A stretch of 58,746 nucleotides of DNA from an uncultured Blautia sp. Its GTDB lineage: Bacteria; Bacillota; Clostridia; Lachnospirales; Lachnospiraceae. The position numbers and the translations under genes are program-made. The stretch's first letter is position 1. Every line of letters starts with the position of its first letter. The notes under the pieces were generated by a model that did no database searches, was not told the origin of the DNA, and was given only the letters and a program-made list of their open reading frames with translations. The DNA lies in the NCBI RefSeq assembly GCF_934424005.1, contig NZ_CAKRXI010000019.1, forward strand, positions 1 to 58,746, in the 5' to 3' direction. Shown here piece by piece: positions 19,582 through 28,843 of this stretch.

Positions 19582-20253
19582 TCAGAATTTCTTTTCCTGA
19601 ATTGCCTGATATGCTGCTGCCTGTTCGGCAGCTTTCTTTGTATGACCGGTTCCATTTCCGACAACCTGTCCATTCACCTGAACACTTACCGTAAATTGCT
19701 TGTCATGATCCGGTCCGCTCTCTCCGGTCAGAATATATTCTACCGGCTGAATTCCTTTTTCCTGGACTATTTCCTGCAGAATTGTCTTGCTGTCATAAAA
19801 AAGCTGTTTATGTTCAATATCGTTTAAGATAAATTTCAGGACAAAATCCTTTGCAGGTTCAAAACCACCATCCAGATAAATGGCTCCAAGAAGAGCTTCT
19901 GTTGCATCTGAAACGATAGAATCCCTATTACGTCCACCCGTCATATTCTCGCCTTTGCCAAGGAGAAGATACTGTGGAAGTCCAAACTGCCGCGCGCAGT
20001 ACGCAAGGCTAGGTTCACAGACCAGGCTTGCACGTTTTTTGGTCAGTTCCCCCTCCGGAACCTGTGTGAATTTTGCATAAAGGAAATCACTGCTGATCAG
20101 TTCAAGAACTGCATCGCCAAGGAACTCCAGACGTTCATTACAGCCCAGTTTTCCCAACTTTTTTTCATTTGCATATGAACTGTGTGTCAATGCCTGTTTC
20201 AGAAGTTTTTTATTTTGAAATGTATATCCTATGATCTGTTCCAATTGTTCCAT
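19582..20253 (-). CDS. rnc: Ribonuclease III
   Basis: Endonuclease for double-stranded RNA, maturing rRNA and mRNAs. The 223-residue protein has the catalytic signature ERLEFLGDAVLEL near residue 40 and a C-terminal double-stranded RNA-binding domain (about 155-223, GPDHDKQFTVSVQVNGQ, then GHTKKAAEQAAAYQA). It starts 20 bp after the plsX stop with no acpP between. Confidence 0.97.
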   Translation of the reverse strand: MEQLEQIIGYTFQNKKLLKQALTHSSYANEKKLGKLGCNERLEFLGDAVLELISSDFLYAKFTQVPEGELTKKRASLVCEPSLAYCARQFGLPQYLLLGKGENMTGGRNRDSIVSDATEALLGAIYLDGGFEPAKDFVLKFILNDIEHKQLFYDSKTILQEIVQEKGIQPVEYILTGESGPDHDKQFTVSVQVNGQVVGNGTGHTKKAAEQAAAYQAIQEKKF

Positions 20254-20273
20254 TTTATCTGCCTTCTTTTCTG

Positions 20274-21308
20274 TTATTCCTTATCTGGGGCCGGAAATTG
20301 CACCGGCTGGATTTTTTCCGCAATTTTTTCGTTGATCCTCTGTTGTTTGAACTGTACGCACTGGAAAATTGCATGCTTAATTTCGATAGCTTTGGCACTT
20401 CCATGCGTTTTGACAACAAGGCCTTTTAATCCAAGGAGCGGAGCTCCACCATATTCTGTCGCATCAAAACTTTTGAGTGTCTGTTTCAGCGCCGGTTTGA
20501 CAAGAAGTGCTCCTATCTTACTTTTTAAAGTACTCATCATTCCGTCTTTGATTTTGTGAATCAGTTCAGAACTGACTCCCTCATAAAGTTTGAGAATAAC
20601 ATTTCCGACAAAAGCTTCGCATACGATAACATCCGCATAACCTGCCGGAATATCCCGTGCCTCAATGCTTCCGATAAAATTGATCCCTTCTGCTTCTTTG
20701 AGAAGCGGAAAAGTTTCCTTAACCAGAGCATTTCCCTTTTCTTCCTCTGCACCGTTATTTACAATCGCAACACGTGGATTTTTGATGCCGACTACATGTT
20801 CCATATAAATAGATCCCATTTTTGCAAACTGTACCAGATGAGATGGTCTGGCGTCAACATTTGCGCCACAGTCAATCAGAAGAGAAACTCCTTTAGCTGT
20901 TGGAATCAACGGAGCCAGAGGCGGACGTTCCACACCTTTGCTTCTGCCAACAAGAACCTGACCGCCGACAAGAACCGCACCCGTGCTTCCGGAAGAAACA
21001 AATGCATCGGCCTTCTGTTCTTTTACCATTTTAAGTCCTACAACGATTGAAGAATCTTTTTTCTTTCGAATTGCAAAAACAGGAGGTTCTGCAGTCTCAA
21101 TTACTTCTGTTGCATTTACCACCTGGATTCTGTCTGTCGGATAATCCTGATATTTCTTAAGCTCTGAATGAATCACTTCTTCCTGACCGGTAAGAATGAC
21201 CAGGATATCTTTTCTTTCTTTTACTGCTTCTACAGCTGCTTTTACAGGTTCCACCGGTGCGAGATCACCACCCATGGCATCTACAACAACTTTTACCAAT
21301 TCTGCCAT
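20274..21308 (-). CDS. plsX: Phosphate acyltransferase PlsX
   Basis: Makes acyl-phosphate from acyl-ACP for phospholipid synthesis through PlsY. The 344-residue protein begins VVDAMGGDLAPVEPVKAA and contains LIDCGANVDARPSHLVQFA and the FVGNVILKLYEG segment. AGGAGG precedes the ATG and a promoter lies at 21369-21397. In many Firmicutes it is between rpmF and acpP; here an ABC-F/MATE pair is upstream and rnc is directly downstream. Confidence 0.96.
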   Translation of the reverse strand: MAELVKVVVDAMGGDLAPVEPVKAAVEAVKERKDILVILTGQEEVIHSELKKYQDYPTDRIQVVNATEVIETAEPPVFAIRKKKDSSIVVGLKMVKEQKADAFVSSGSTGAVLVGGQVLVGRSKGVERPPLAPLIPTAKGVSLLIDCGANVDARPSHLVQFAKMGSIYMEHVVGIKNPRVAIVNNGAEEEKGNALVKETFPLLKEAEGINFIGSIEARDIPAGYADVIVCEAFVGNVILKLYEGVSSELIHKIKDGMMSTLKSKIGALLVKPALKQTLKSFDATEYGGAPLLGLKGLVVKTHGSAKAIEIKHAIFQCVQFKQQRINEKIAEKIQPVQFPAPDKE

Positions 21309-21368
21309 ATTAATCCTCCTGTATATCTATTTTAAATCCATATTGTTATCAAAAAAACTTCAAACTTT

Positions 21369-21397
21369 ATCATACTAAAGAATTATCAGAAAATCAA
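21369..21397 (-). promoter_or_regulatory. Promoter of the plsX-rnc-smc-ftsY operon
   Basis: Minus strand: TTGATT (21392-21397), 17-bp spacer, TATGAT (21369-21374), placed between the ABC-F stop and plsX. This gives the lipid/chromosome/SRP run its own start independent of the upstream efflux genes. Confidence 0.75.
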
Positions 21398-21414
21398 GAG
21401 TGTTCCCACGTCAT

Positions 21415-23259
21415 CTATTTATTATTCTGAGCTTCGATCTGTTCTGCCAGGTCATTCAGATAAACCCAGCGATCCATTTTTTCTTCCAGAAGTGCTTCTG
21501 CAGTCTCTTTTTCCTTTGTAAGTTCGTTAAGTTTACCGGAATTTGTAGCATTCGCCATGATATCATTATCCAGCTTTTCAATTTTTTCTTCCAACCCAGC
21601 AATATCATCATCAATTGTTTCGTATTCCCGTTGTTCTTTATAACTGAATTTCAGTTTTGAAGAACGATTCTGTTTCCATGTCTTTACAGAAGCTTTTTCT
21701 TCCTGAGGTTCTTCTATCATGTTCTTTCCGACAGAAGAAGCTTTTATCTCTACGGATTCATCAATATTCATACCTTCCCGACGTTTTTTTGCTTCGAGAT
21801 AGTCAGTATAGCCACCTTCATATTGAGTCAGATTTCCCTCTCTGTCAAATTCAAAGATACGGTCTGCCAGATTGTCCAGGAAATATCTGTCGTGAGAAAC
21901 AGCAATGACTATTCCGGCAAAAGAATCCAGGTAATCCTCCAGGATCGTCAGTGTTGGAATATCAATATCATTCGTAATCTCATCCAGCAAAAGTACATTT
22001 GGTGCTGCAGCAAGTACTTTCAAAAGATATAATCTTTTTTTCTCACCACCGGAAAGTTTTTCGATTGGTGAATACTGCATGGCCGGCTCAAATAAAAACT
22101 GCTCGAGAAGTTTGGATGCACTGATGAGTCCGTCCTTTGTCGGAATAAATTCTGCTACAGCTTTAATATAGTCGATCACTCTCTGACTGGAATTCATGTC
22201 TTCGATTTCCTGTGAAAAATAGCCAATCTTAATGGTATCCCCAATTTCAACACTTCCGCTGTCCGGTTCAAGGATACCTGCTATGATCTTAAGCAGCGTA
22301 GATTTGCCGCAGCCATTTGGACCTATGATTCCTAGTCTCTGATTTTTCAGAACAATATAGTCAAAATCACGAATACATACCCGCTCACCAAAACGTTTGG
22401 AAATATGATGCAGTTCAATCGTCTTTTTGCCCATTCTGGTCTCTACAGAATCAATCTCTACATTTTTGTCCCGCACAGGCGCTGTGGAATTCTTCATGGC
22501 CTCCAGACGGTCCAGACGGGCTCTCTGCTTTGTACTTCTTGCCCGGCATCCTCTTTTTGCCCATTCGACCTCCATACGAAGAATACTCTGTTTTTTACGT
22601 TCTGAAGCCATTTCCATTTCTTCTCGCTGTGCTTTCATTTCCAGAAAATCAGAATATTTTGCTTCGTAAGTATAGATCTTACCATGACTGATCTCCAGAA
22701 TCTTATTTGTTACACGGTCAAGGAAATAACGATCATGTGTTACCATAATGACAACGCCTTTAAAACGATTCAGATAATCTTCCAGCCAGGAAGCCATTTC
22801 GTTGTCCAGATGGTTGGTCGGCTCATCCAGGATCAGAACATCAGCCGGATTCACGAGAACGGCTGCAAGTGCCACGCGTTTTTTCTGTCCTCCGGAAAGA
22901 TGTGCGATTTCCTCTTCATGGTCTTCAATACCAAGTTTATTAAGCACCATATGAGCCTCTGTCTCGGGATTCCAGCTCTGTTCTTTCTGACCCTGTGTCA
23001 CGTAAGAAAGAATGGTTGCGCCCTCTGGAAATTCAGGATGCTGCGGCAGATATGTGATATGGAGGCCATTCTGCATAACCACCTGTCCTTCATCGGCTTC
23101 CTCGAGACCTGCCAGTATTCGAAGAAACGTAGTCTTTCCTGTTCCATTAATACCGATGATTCCAATTTTATCACCCTGATGGATGCCACAGGAGATATCG
23201 TCAAAAATTACTTTTTCGCCATAAGTTTTGCTGATATGTTCCAGATTCAATACGTTCAT
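21415..23259 (-). CDS. ABC-F ATPase, Uup-like
   Basis: A soluble protein of 614 residues with two ATP-binding domains and no membrane segments. First domain: GINGTGKTTF, LSGGQKKR, DEPTNHLD; linker with RSTKQRARLDRLEA; second domain: GPNGCGKSTLL, LSGGEKKRL, and a Walker B written DEITNDID instead of DEPTNxLD. The C-terminal 90 residues form a charged coiled coil starting LKFSYKEQREYE, as in Uup. ABC-F proteins act on ribosomes (rescue of stalled complexes or antibiotic protection). The Uup-like tail favours a housekeeping role, but its pairing with a MATE exporter leaves drug protection open. Confidence 0.88.
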   Translation of the reverse strand: MNVLNLEHISKTYGEKVIFDDISCGIHQGDKIGIIGINGTGKTTFLRILAGLEEADEGQVVMQNGLHITYLPQHPEFPEGATILSYVTQGQKEQSWNPETEAHMVLNKLGIEDHEEEIAHLSGGQKKRVALAAVLVNPADVLILDEPTNHLDNEMASWLEDYLNRFKGVVIMVTHDRYFLDRVTNKILEISHGKIYTYEAKYSDFLEMKAQREEMEMASERKKQSILRMEVEWAKRGCRARSTKQRARLDRLEAMKNSTAPVRDKNVEIDSVETRMGKKTIELHHISKRFGERVCIRDFDYIVLKNQRLGIIGPNGCGKSTLLKIIAGILEPDSGSVEIGDTIKIGYFSQEIEDMNSSQRVIDYIKAVAEFIPTKDGLISASKLLEQFLFEPAMQYSPIEKLSGGEKKRLYLLKVLAAAPNVLLLDEITNDIDIPTLTILEDYLDSFAGIVIAVSHDRYFLDNLADRIFEFDREGNLTQYEGGYTDYLEAKKRREGMNIDESVEIKASSVGKNMIEEPQEEKASVKTWKQNRSSKLKFSYKEQREYETIDDDIAGLEEKIEKLDNDIMANATNSGKLNELTKEKETAEALLEEKMDRWVYLNDLAEQIEAQNNK

Positions 23260-23270
23260 CTATATGCTCC

Positions 23271-24620
23271 TTACTGTAAAATCTGTTCTTTCGTTTTAGG
23301 AAATTTTTTGAAATAATATATAATAAATAAAACTGCTGTAATTCCCCAGGATACAGGGTAGCTCAGCATGATCGTCTTAATTCCTGAATAAACAGGAAAT
23401 ACCCCAAACATCCAGGCAATTCGGATCAGACAGACCCCACCACAGGTCAACAGCATTGGTACCAATACTCTTCCTGCACCTCTCAGCGCCCCGGACAATA
23501 TTCCGATCACTACATACATAAAATATGACGGAAGAAGAAAATGCATCATATCTGCGCCAATACGGACAACATTGCTGTCCGTTGTAAACAGTCTGTATAA
23601 CGGTTCTGCACAGGCATACAGTGCTGCACTTACCAGAATTGCAGCTCCATAAGACATAAGCAGACATACTTTGACGCTTTTTCGCATTCTCTGTATCTTC
23701 CCTGCACCATAATTCTGGCCGACAAATGTCGTGATAGCAATACCAAACGAATTGACAACCATCCAGTAAATAGCATCAATTTTCGCAAATGTTCCCCAGG
23801 CAGCAACGGTATCTGTTCCCAGACCATTCACAAATATCTGAATGATCAGATTTGCAATGGTATACATAGTTGCTTCCAGTGCTGCCGGGATTCCAATACG
23901 AAGTACCGACTGCAGGGATGCCATATAAAAACGAATCTTCCTGATCTTTAAGTGGAATAAAGAATTTCCTTTTATTAAAATCCACGTTACCATACATGCA
24001 CTGATTCCCTGACAGGAAACAGTCGCAATTGCGACTCCCATTACACCCATTTTAAGAAATACAACAAGCATGATATCAAGAAAAATATTCAATCCACAGG
24101 TCATGATCAGCACATACAACGGTCTTCTGGAATCCCCAACTGCACGAAGAATAGAAGCTCCCATATTATAAACAATATTAAAGATCATACCGCAGAAATA
24201 GATATGCAGATACATAACAGAATCAGCCATCAACTCTGAAGGTGTCTTCATCGCTATAAGAACTTTTTCTGTGATCAAAAAGCCAGTCAGTCCCACTGTG
24301 GCTCCTGTAACGATTGCAAAGGCATATGCTGTATGTAACGTCCTGTTGAGATTTTTATGATCTTTTGCCCCATAAAACTGTGCAATGATCACGGAAGCCC
24401 CCGAAGTCAGTCCGACAAAAACTTCCACGATCAGTGTAACGATCTGATTCACTGATCCACTTACCGCTGCCAAAGCTTCCTTACCTACAAAACGACCGAC
24501 AACAATACTGTCGGCCGTATTATACACCTGCTGAAAAAAAGTGCCTATTACAATCGGAAAAAAGAATATTAAAAGCTGTTTCCAGATTACCCCTTCCGTA
24601 ATCTGATTCTTCTGTTCCAT
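23271..24620 (-). CDS. MATE-family multidrug/cation exporter
   Basis: A polytopic membrane protein of 449 residues with about 12 helices, starting PIVIGTFFQQVYNTADSIVVGRFVG, the N-terminal MATE signature, and repeating a related pattern in the second half (IGIPAALEATMYTIANLIIQIFV). It exports organic cations or drugs in exchange for Na+ or H+. The ATG at 24620 is chosen because GGAGGG lies five bases upstream; a TTG at 24632 is less likely. It precedes the ABC-F gene by 11 bp, so the two are coupled. No clear promoter follows the rpmF terminator. Confidence 0.9.
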   Translation of the reverse strand: MEQKNQITEGVIWKQLLIFFFPIVIGTFFQQVYNTADSIVVGRFVGKEALAAVSGSVNQIVTLIVEVFVGLTSGASVIIAQFYGAKDHKNLNRTLHTAYAFAIVTGATVGLTGFLITEKVLIAMKTPSELMADSVMYLHIYFCGMIFNIVYNMGASILRAVGDSRRPLYVLIMTCGLNIFLDIMLVVFLKMGVMGVAIATVSCQGISACMVTWILIKGNSLFHLKIRKIRFYMASLQSVLRIGIPAALEATMYTIANLIIQIFVNGLGTDTVAAWGTFAKIDAIYWMVVNSFGIAITTFVGQNYGAGKIQRMRKSVKVCLLMSYGAAILVSAALYACAEPLYRLFTTDSNVVRIGADMMHFLLPSYFMYVVIGILSGALRGAGRVLVPMLLTCGGVCLIRIAWMFGVFPVYSGIKTIMLSYPVSWGITAVLFIIYYFKKFPKTKEQILQ

Positions 24621-24649
24621 CTTTCCCTCCAAGACATAGAATTTGATTG

Positions 24650-24681
24650 AAAAAAACAGAATCCCGAAAAAGGATTCTGTT
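24650..24681 (-). terminator. Terminator after rpmF
   Basis: Minus strand: perfect 10-bp stem AACAGAATCC / GGATTCTGTT, 7-base loop, then a T-run (24650-24656). A strong intrinsic terminator for DUF177-rpmF. Confidence 0.9.
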
Positions 24682-24694
24682 TCATTCGTTGTGA

Positions 24695-24877
24695 TTAGTC
24701 TTCAACTTTCACGATTTCTTTCTTATTGTAGCTTCCGCATTCTTTACAAACTCTGTGAGGCATCATCAGGGCGCCGCATTTGCTGCATTTTACCAGATTC
24801 GGAGCACTCATTTTCCAGTTTGCACGTCTTTTATCACGTCTAGCTTTAGATGATTTGTTCTTTGGACATATGGACAT
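24695..24877 (-). CDS. rpmF: 50S ribosomal protein L32
   Basis: A 60-residue large-subunit protein with the zinc-ribbon form: CSKCG and CKECG pairs, after SKARRDKRRANWKM. GGAGG lies eight bases before the ATG and overlaps the end of the DUF177 gene, so translation is probably linked to it. Confidence 0.97.
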   Translation of the reverse strand: MSICPKNKSSKARRDKRRANWKMSAPNLVKCSKCGALMMPHRVCKECGSYNKKEIVKVED

Positions 24878-24880
24878 AGG

Positions 24881-25408
24881 TTACACCTCCTTAAATTTAC
24901 TAAATATATCACTGATGGCCGCCATACGGGGATCCTTCGGTTCCTCTGCACATCCGCAGGGTCCCTCATTCAGGTTCTTCCCACACCGGCTGCATATTCC
25001 TTTGCAATCTTCTTTACAAAGAACTTTCAAAGGCCAGCTCATCAGTACCTCAAGATAGACCAACCGGTCCACATCCAGGTCCATACCAGTGAGATAGTCA
25101 TTCTCATCCAGATTCTCAACTCGCTCTTTATCAGTCTGTTTCATATCCAGCTTACGATCGATATCGTATGGGATAGTAACAGACACCTGCTCCAGACAAC
25201 GATCACAAGGAATGCCGACAGTTAAACTGCCTTTTCCTGTCAGTTCAAGAACTTTATTGCCTGTATTTGCAATCCGTAGTTCTACCGGAGATTTGCCCAA
25301 TATTGGAAACTCTCCCATCTGAAATGAAATCTTATCAAGCTCCACCTCAGAACTGAACTGTATGATTTTTCCTTCACTGTCTGTAATATCTGATAAATGA
25401 ATCTGCAT
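24881..25408 (-). CDS. DUF177 (YceD/YlbN) family protein
   Basis: A 175-residue soluble protein linked to 23S rRNA maturation in bacteria and plants. Conserved cysteines: CDRCL in the middle and CKEDCKGICSRCG in the C-terminal half. It is transcribed with rpmF, as in most bacteria, from a perfect consensus promoter, and rpmF's ribosome site lies in its last codons. Confidence 0.92.
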   Translation of the reverse strand: MQIHLSDITDSEGKIIQFSSEVELDKISFQMGEFPILGKSPVELRIANTGNKVLELTGKGSLTVGIPCDRCLEQVSVTIPYDIDRKLDMKQTDKERVENLDENDYLTGMDLDVDRLVYLEVLMSWPLKVLCKEDCKGICSRCGKNLNEGPCGCAEEPKDPRMAAISDIFSKFKEV

Positions 25409-25434
25409 AGTTCTCTCCTATTCACACTTTATCA

Positions 25435-25463
25435 ATTATACATAGGAGGTACCCGTTTGTCAA
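25435..25463 (-). promoter_or_regulatory. Consensus promoter of DUF177-rpmF
   Basis: Minus strand: TTGACA (25458-25463), exactly 17 bp, TATAAT (25435-25440). A perfect sigma-A consensus. It starts just after the sugar-cassette kinase, which has no clear terminator. Confidence 0.9.
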
Positions 25464-25501
25464 CGACATTTTTACTTTTATTTCTATATTTTTCCGTCGC
25501 T

Positions 25502-26380
25502 TTATTCTTTTACAACTTCGCTGCGAAGAGGAATGGATGCAGTTGCACCAGGTCTGGAAACTGCAATTGCAGATGCTTTTGCAGCAAGCTCCAGTCCTTC
25601 CTGTACAGGCAGTCCGTCAATAATAGAAGAAATAAAATATCCTGTAAACGTATCACCTGCGGCAGTTGTATCAACTGCCTTTACTTTAAAGATTCCCTGA
25701 CGGTAGATTCCCGTTTCATCCTGATATACAGAACCATCTCCGCCGAGTGTCAGAACCACTTTTGCTTTTGGATAAAGTGCTTTCACTTTTGTGAGAATTT
25801 TATCTGGTTCTTTTTCGCCGGTAATCTGAAAACCTTCAATCTCATTCATCAGGAAGAGACTGATCTTTGACAGATCACAGTTTTCCAATGCACTATCAAA
25901 TGGAGAAGGATTCAAAATGATCATCATATGTTTTTTATATGCACGGTCAATGATATAATCCAGTTCATTGATCTCATTCTGTAAAAGAATGATGTCTCCC
26001 TCTTCAAAAGAATCCAACACAGAATCAACAAACTCCTTTGTCATTCTTCTATTGGTGCCCCCGAAAAGAAGGATACAGTTCTGTCCATTTTCATCCACCT
26101 GAATAACTGTATGTCCGCATGGTCCTGGAATCTGTCTGATGAACTCTGTATTAACCCCATTTTCCTTACAAACTTCGAGAAGCGGTTCCCCGCCCTCTCC
26201 GATCAGACCGGCATGATATACAGGAATCCCGGCCTTTGCCAGTGCAATAGACTGGTTCAGGCCTTTACCGCCACAAAAGGTCTGTCTGCTTTTCGATGCC
26301 TGTGTTTCTCCAGGAATCAGAATAGATTCCACCTGGTACACATAGTCCAGATTGAGAGAACCAAAATTTAATACTTTCAT
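25502..26380 (-). CDS. PfkB/ribokinase-family sugar kinase
   Basis: Phosphorylates a sugar or related alcohol with ATP. The 292-residue protein has the N-terminal GSLNLDYVYQVESILIPGET, the GGKGLNQSIALAKAG substrate/Mg region, and the C-terminal signature DTTAAGDTFTGYF with the catalytic Asp in AAGD. These fit ribokinase (RbsK) most closely, but the substrate cannot be read from sequence. It is the last gene of a LacI-controlled ABC/isomerase cassette; with the RpiB-like gene a pentose, tetrulose or other short sugar is possible. Confidence 0.88.
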   Translation of the reverse strand: MKVLNFGSLNLDYVYQVESILIPGETQASKSRQTFCGGKGLNQSIALAKAGIPVYHAGLIGEGGEPLLEVCKENGVNTEFIRQIPGPCGHTVIQVDENGQNCILLFGGTNRRMTKEFVDSVLDSFEEGDIILLQNEINELDYIIDRAYKKHMMIILNPSPFDSALENCDLSKISLFLMNEIEGFQITGEKEPDKILTKVKALYPKAKVVLTLGGDGSVYQDETGIYRQGIFKVKAVDTTAAGDTFTGYFISSIIDGLPVQEGLELAAKASAIAVSRPGATASIPLRSEVVKE

Positions 26381-26447
26381 GTTTCAAACCTCTAAAAAAT
26401 ATTTTTCATCAATTATATGGCAGTTATATGATTCTTGCAATTATTAT

Positions 26448-27035
26448 TTATTTTTTACCACCAAAAAGAGTTGGATCATCTACAAGATCAAGCGGATAGT
26501 CTCCGAGATGTTTTACTTTAAATCCATTCGCCTTATATTCTTCATAATTGAATGCATTTAATTCATCACAGGCAAGTTTATGAAATTCATAAAAGTTTGG
26601 CCAGTATTCATATCCATCTCCAAGATTATGGCTCAGATAAGCATCTGCGATATCACAGCCCATTTTCGGAGCTACATAAAATGCACCCATAGCCAAAACA
26701 TTGACACCATTTCCGGTAATTGCACGAAGAGCAGCCGGCACACTTTCTACAACACCTGCCGAAACACCCGGGCATTTACTTGCTGCAATATGGATACCCA
26801 TTCCGGTTCCGCAAAAGATCAGAGCACGTTCAAATTCACCTTCCGAGATCATAGAACCCACGCGAAGGCCGATTCGGTGAAACATCAGATCTGTGTCTGT
26901 ATCCTCCGGTGATCTGACACCAACATCAGTTACTGTCCATCCATATTCCTTCAGATGAGCCACTACTGCTTCTTTTAACGGATATCCCGCAAAATCAGCA
27001 CCTACAAGAATCTGTTTGTCCTTAATCGTCTTCAT
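26448..27035 (-). CDS. RpiB/LacAB-family sugar-phosphate isomerase, C-terminally extended
   Basis: Aldose-ketose isomerase family. The 195-residue protein has the active-site stretch IFCGTGMGIHIAASK (Cys as base in RpiB), VGADFAGYPLKEAV at the start and GNGVNVLAMGA. Typical RpiB is about 150 residues; this one has a 45-50 residue C-terminal addition (GYEYWPNFYEFHKLACDEL onward), so it may not act on ribose 5-phosphate. Related RpiB-like enzymes isomerise tetrulose phosphates or galactose 6-phosphate. AGGAGG sets the start. Confidence 0.85.
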   Translation of the reverse strand: MKTIKDKQILVGADFAGYPLKEAVVAHLKEYGWTVTDVGVRSPEDTDTDLMFHRIGLRVGSMISEGEFERALIFCGTGMGIHIAASKCPGVSAGVVESVPAALRAITGNGVNVLAMGAFYVAPKMGCDIADAYLSHNLGDGYEYWPNFYEFHKLACDELNAFNYEEYKANGFKVKHLGDYPLDLVDDPTLFGGKK

Positions 27036-27088
27036 GTCAATACCTCCTTATATTCTTAACTTTTGAATCGCATTTTCTGTGATTCTGA

Positions 27089-27832
27089 TTATTTTGCAAT
27101 ATAATCCAGGATGTTCTTAAATAACACATCATAATATTTCCAGTTGCAGAATTCCGGTGGTGCCCAGTGCGGTGAACAGTCACTGGAGAAAACGGCAGAT
27201 TTTCCCTCTCCATAACTGCCAAACGCAATAAACGGATCTCCGCAAACTGTGGCGGCAAGTTCTGCTTCAGGTTTTATGGTGCTCTTATTATAACCAAGTA
27301 CAGGCGGCCACTCTCCTTCGATTCCCGCAAATGCCGGATGATCCGGGAGTGTTACTTCTGCATGGACACCCTCACAGTGTTCCATACGATCATCGTATGG
27401 AAGAATTTCTACCGGAAGGACATCCTGTACCGGTGTTGCCCACCATTTTCCCTGAGCCCCAACACCATTAAAGGTAAGATAGCCTCCAATCATCAGAAGA
27501 CTTCCGCCACCAAGTACATAATCTTTGATCAGCTGGCAGCGATTTGGGAGAATTTTGCTTGCTCCAAATGTAGCTGATGGAATCAGCAGCGTATCTGCTC
27601 CTACATCCGAAAGAATGATACAGGAATATTCATTCAGCTCTTCCAGAGTAAATGGAAAATGATCATTTGCAATATGATTCGGCATATATACAAATTCATA
27701 GCCGGCTTTTTCGATCGCTTTATCGATCCAGCCAAGTCCTGTTTCATATTTAGATGATAAAAAACTGTTGAATCCTTTTACTTCCATCAGAGTAGCACTC
27801 CAGGATTCACCAACAAAAAGTACTTTTTTCAT
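27089..27832 (-). CDS. GATase1-like protein of a sugar cassette
   Basis: A 247-residue protein of the putative glutamine amidotransferase-like family (PF07090, DUF1355). It has a flavodoxin-like class I GATase core: VLFVGESW at the start, CIILSDVGADTLL, GGSLLMIGGYLTFNGVG, and FGSYGEGKSAVFSSDCSPHWAPPEF. The usual nucleophile-elbow cysteine of active glutaminases is not evident (GGYLTF is found there), so hydrolysis of glutamine is doubtful. The family is often found in carbohydrate operons; its job is not established. It lies between the permeases and the isomerase. Confidence 0.8.
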   Translation of the reverse strand: MKKVLFVGESWSATLMEVKGFNSFLSSKYETGLGWIDKAIEKAGYEFVYMPNHIANDHFPFTLEELNEYSCIILSDVGADTLLIPSATFGASKILPNRCQLIKDYVLGGGSLLMIGGYLTFNGVGAQGKWWATPVQDVLPVEILPYDDRMEHCEGVHAEVTLPDHPAFAGIEGEWPPVLGYNKSTIKPEAELAATVCGDPFIAFGSYGEGKSAVFSSDCSPHWAPPEFCNWKYYDVLFKNILDYIAK

Positions 27833-27847
27833 ACAGGCTCCTTTTGT

Positions 27848-28843
27848 TTATTTTGCATGTTTCGGTTTCTGGCTTACATAATCAATCACGAGTGCAAGGA
27901 TCAGAACAGCTCCCCAGATCAGTGTTACATAATATGTAGATACACTCCTGAAACGGTTAATGCCAGATTCAATCATCTTCAAAAGTACGATAGCTGTGAT
28001 AACACCGGAAATTTTTCCTTTACCACCGTTCGGGCTGACACCGCCGAGAACAACGAGAAGGATAGACTGCATGGTATAATTTGTTCCATAATCAGCTCTT
28101 GCGGATGAATAAGTTGCAAGCATCATCAATCCACCAAGTGCAGCACAAATGGATGAAGTAATATGTGTTCTGAACAGCAGGCTTGTTGTATTGATTCCGG
28201 AAAATTTTGCAACATGTGCATTCGTTCCGTAAAGACGAAGTTTAGTTCCGTAAGTACAATGCTCCAGCATAAACCAGATAATGATTGCGACTATGATAAA
28301 TACCAGAAGTCTTCTCGGGATAAAACCAAAAAGATTTCCTGAAAAGAAATCACAGTACTGCTTTGGGAAAGAAGAAATCGCAGAACCGTTTGTCATAACC
28401 ACACAGAGACCTGTTAAGAGCTCATTTACACCAAGCGTTGCAAGAATCGGCGGAACCCCAAGTTTTGAGATCAAGAAGGCGTTCAGACTTCCAACAACGA
28501 TACCTGTTACAATTGCGATCAGGAAGATCACAACAGAGAAAGCAAGCGGCATGGTTCCGTCTGCCCCAAACAACCTGGTCAGTGTAAATACCGTAAGGAT
28601 AGAAGCCATATTAGCTGTACCAACTACAGAAAGATCAATACCTCCTGTGATCATGCATAGCATACCGCCCAGAGCCATAAGGCCGTATTCCGGGAACTGT
28701 CCTGCCATGGTAAGGAAGTTCATTCCTGTATAGAATTTTCTGGCCTGTGTAAATGCCATGAAGATCAGCCAGACTGCCATGATGATCAACAGACGGGTCA
28801 CTTCTTCATTTTTCTTATATATACTTTTGATCTTGTTCATCAT
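27848..28843 (-). CDS. Sugar ABC transporter permease (RbsC-like), second
   Basis: An inner-membrane permease of 331 residues with about eight to ten helices, of the ribose/xylose/galactose (CUT2) type: GGIDLSVVGTANMASIL and GVPPILATLGVNELLTG, then VVLGGVSPNGGKGKISG. Its ATG overlaps the stop codon of the preceding permease (ATGA), indicating translational coupling. A second ATG three bases on is also possible. Confidence 0.9.
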   Translation of the reverse strand: MMNKIKSIYKKNEEVTRLLIIMAVWLIFMAFTQARKFYTGMNFLTMAGQFPEYGLMALGGMLCMITGGIDLSVVGTANMASILTVFTLTRLFGADGTMPLAFSVVIFLIAIVTGIVVGSLNAFLISKLGVPPILATLGVNELLTGLCVVMTNGSAISSFPKQYCDFFSGNLFGFIPRRLLVFIIVAIIIWFMLEHCTYGTKLRLYGTNAHVAKFSGINTTSLLFRTHITSSICAALGGLMMLATYSSARADYGTNYTMQSILLVVLGGVSPNGGKGKISGVITAIVLLKMIESGINRFRSVSTYYVTLIWGAVLILALVIDYVSQKPKHAK

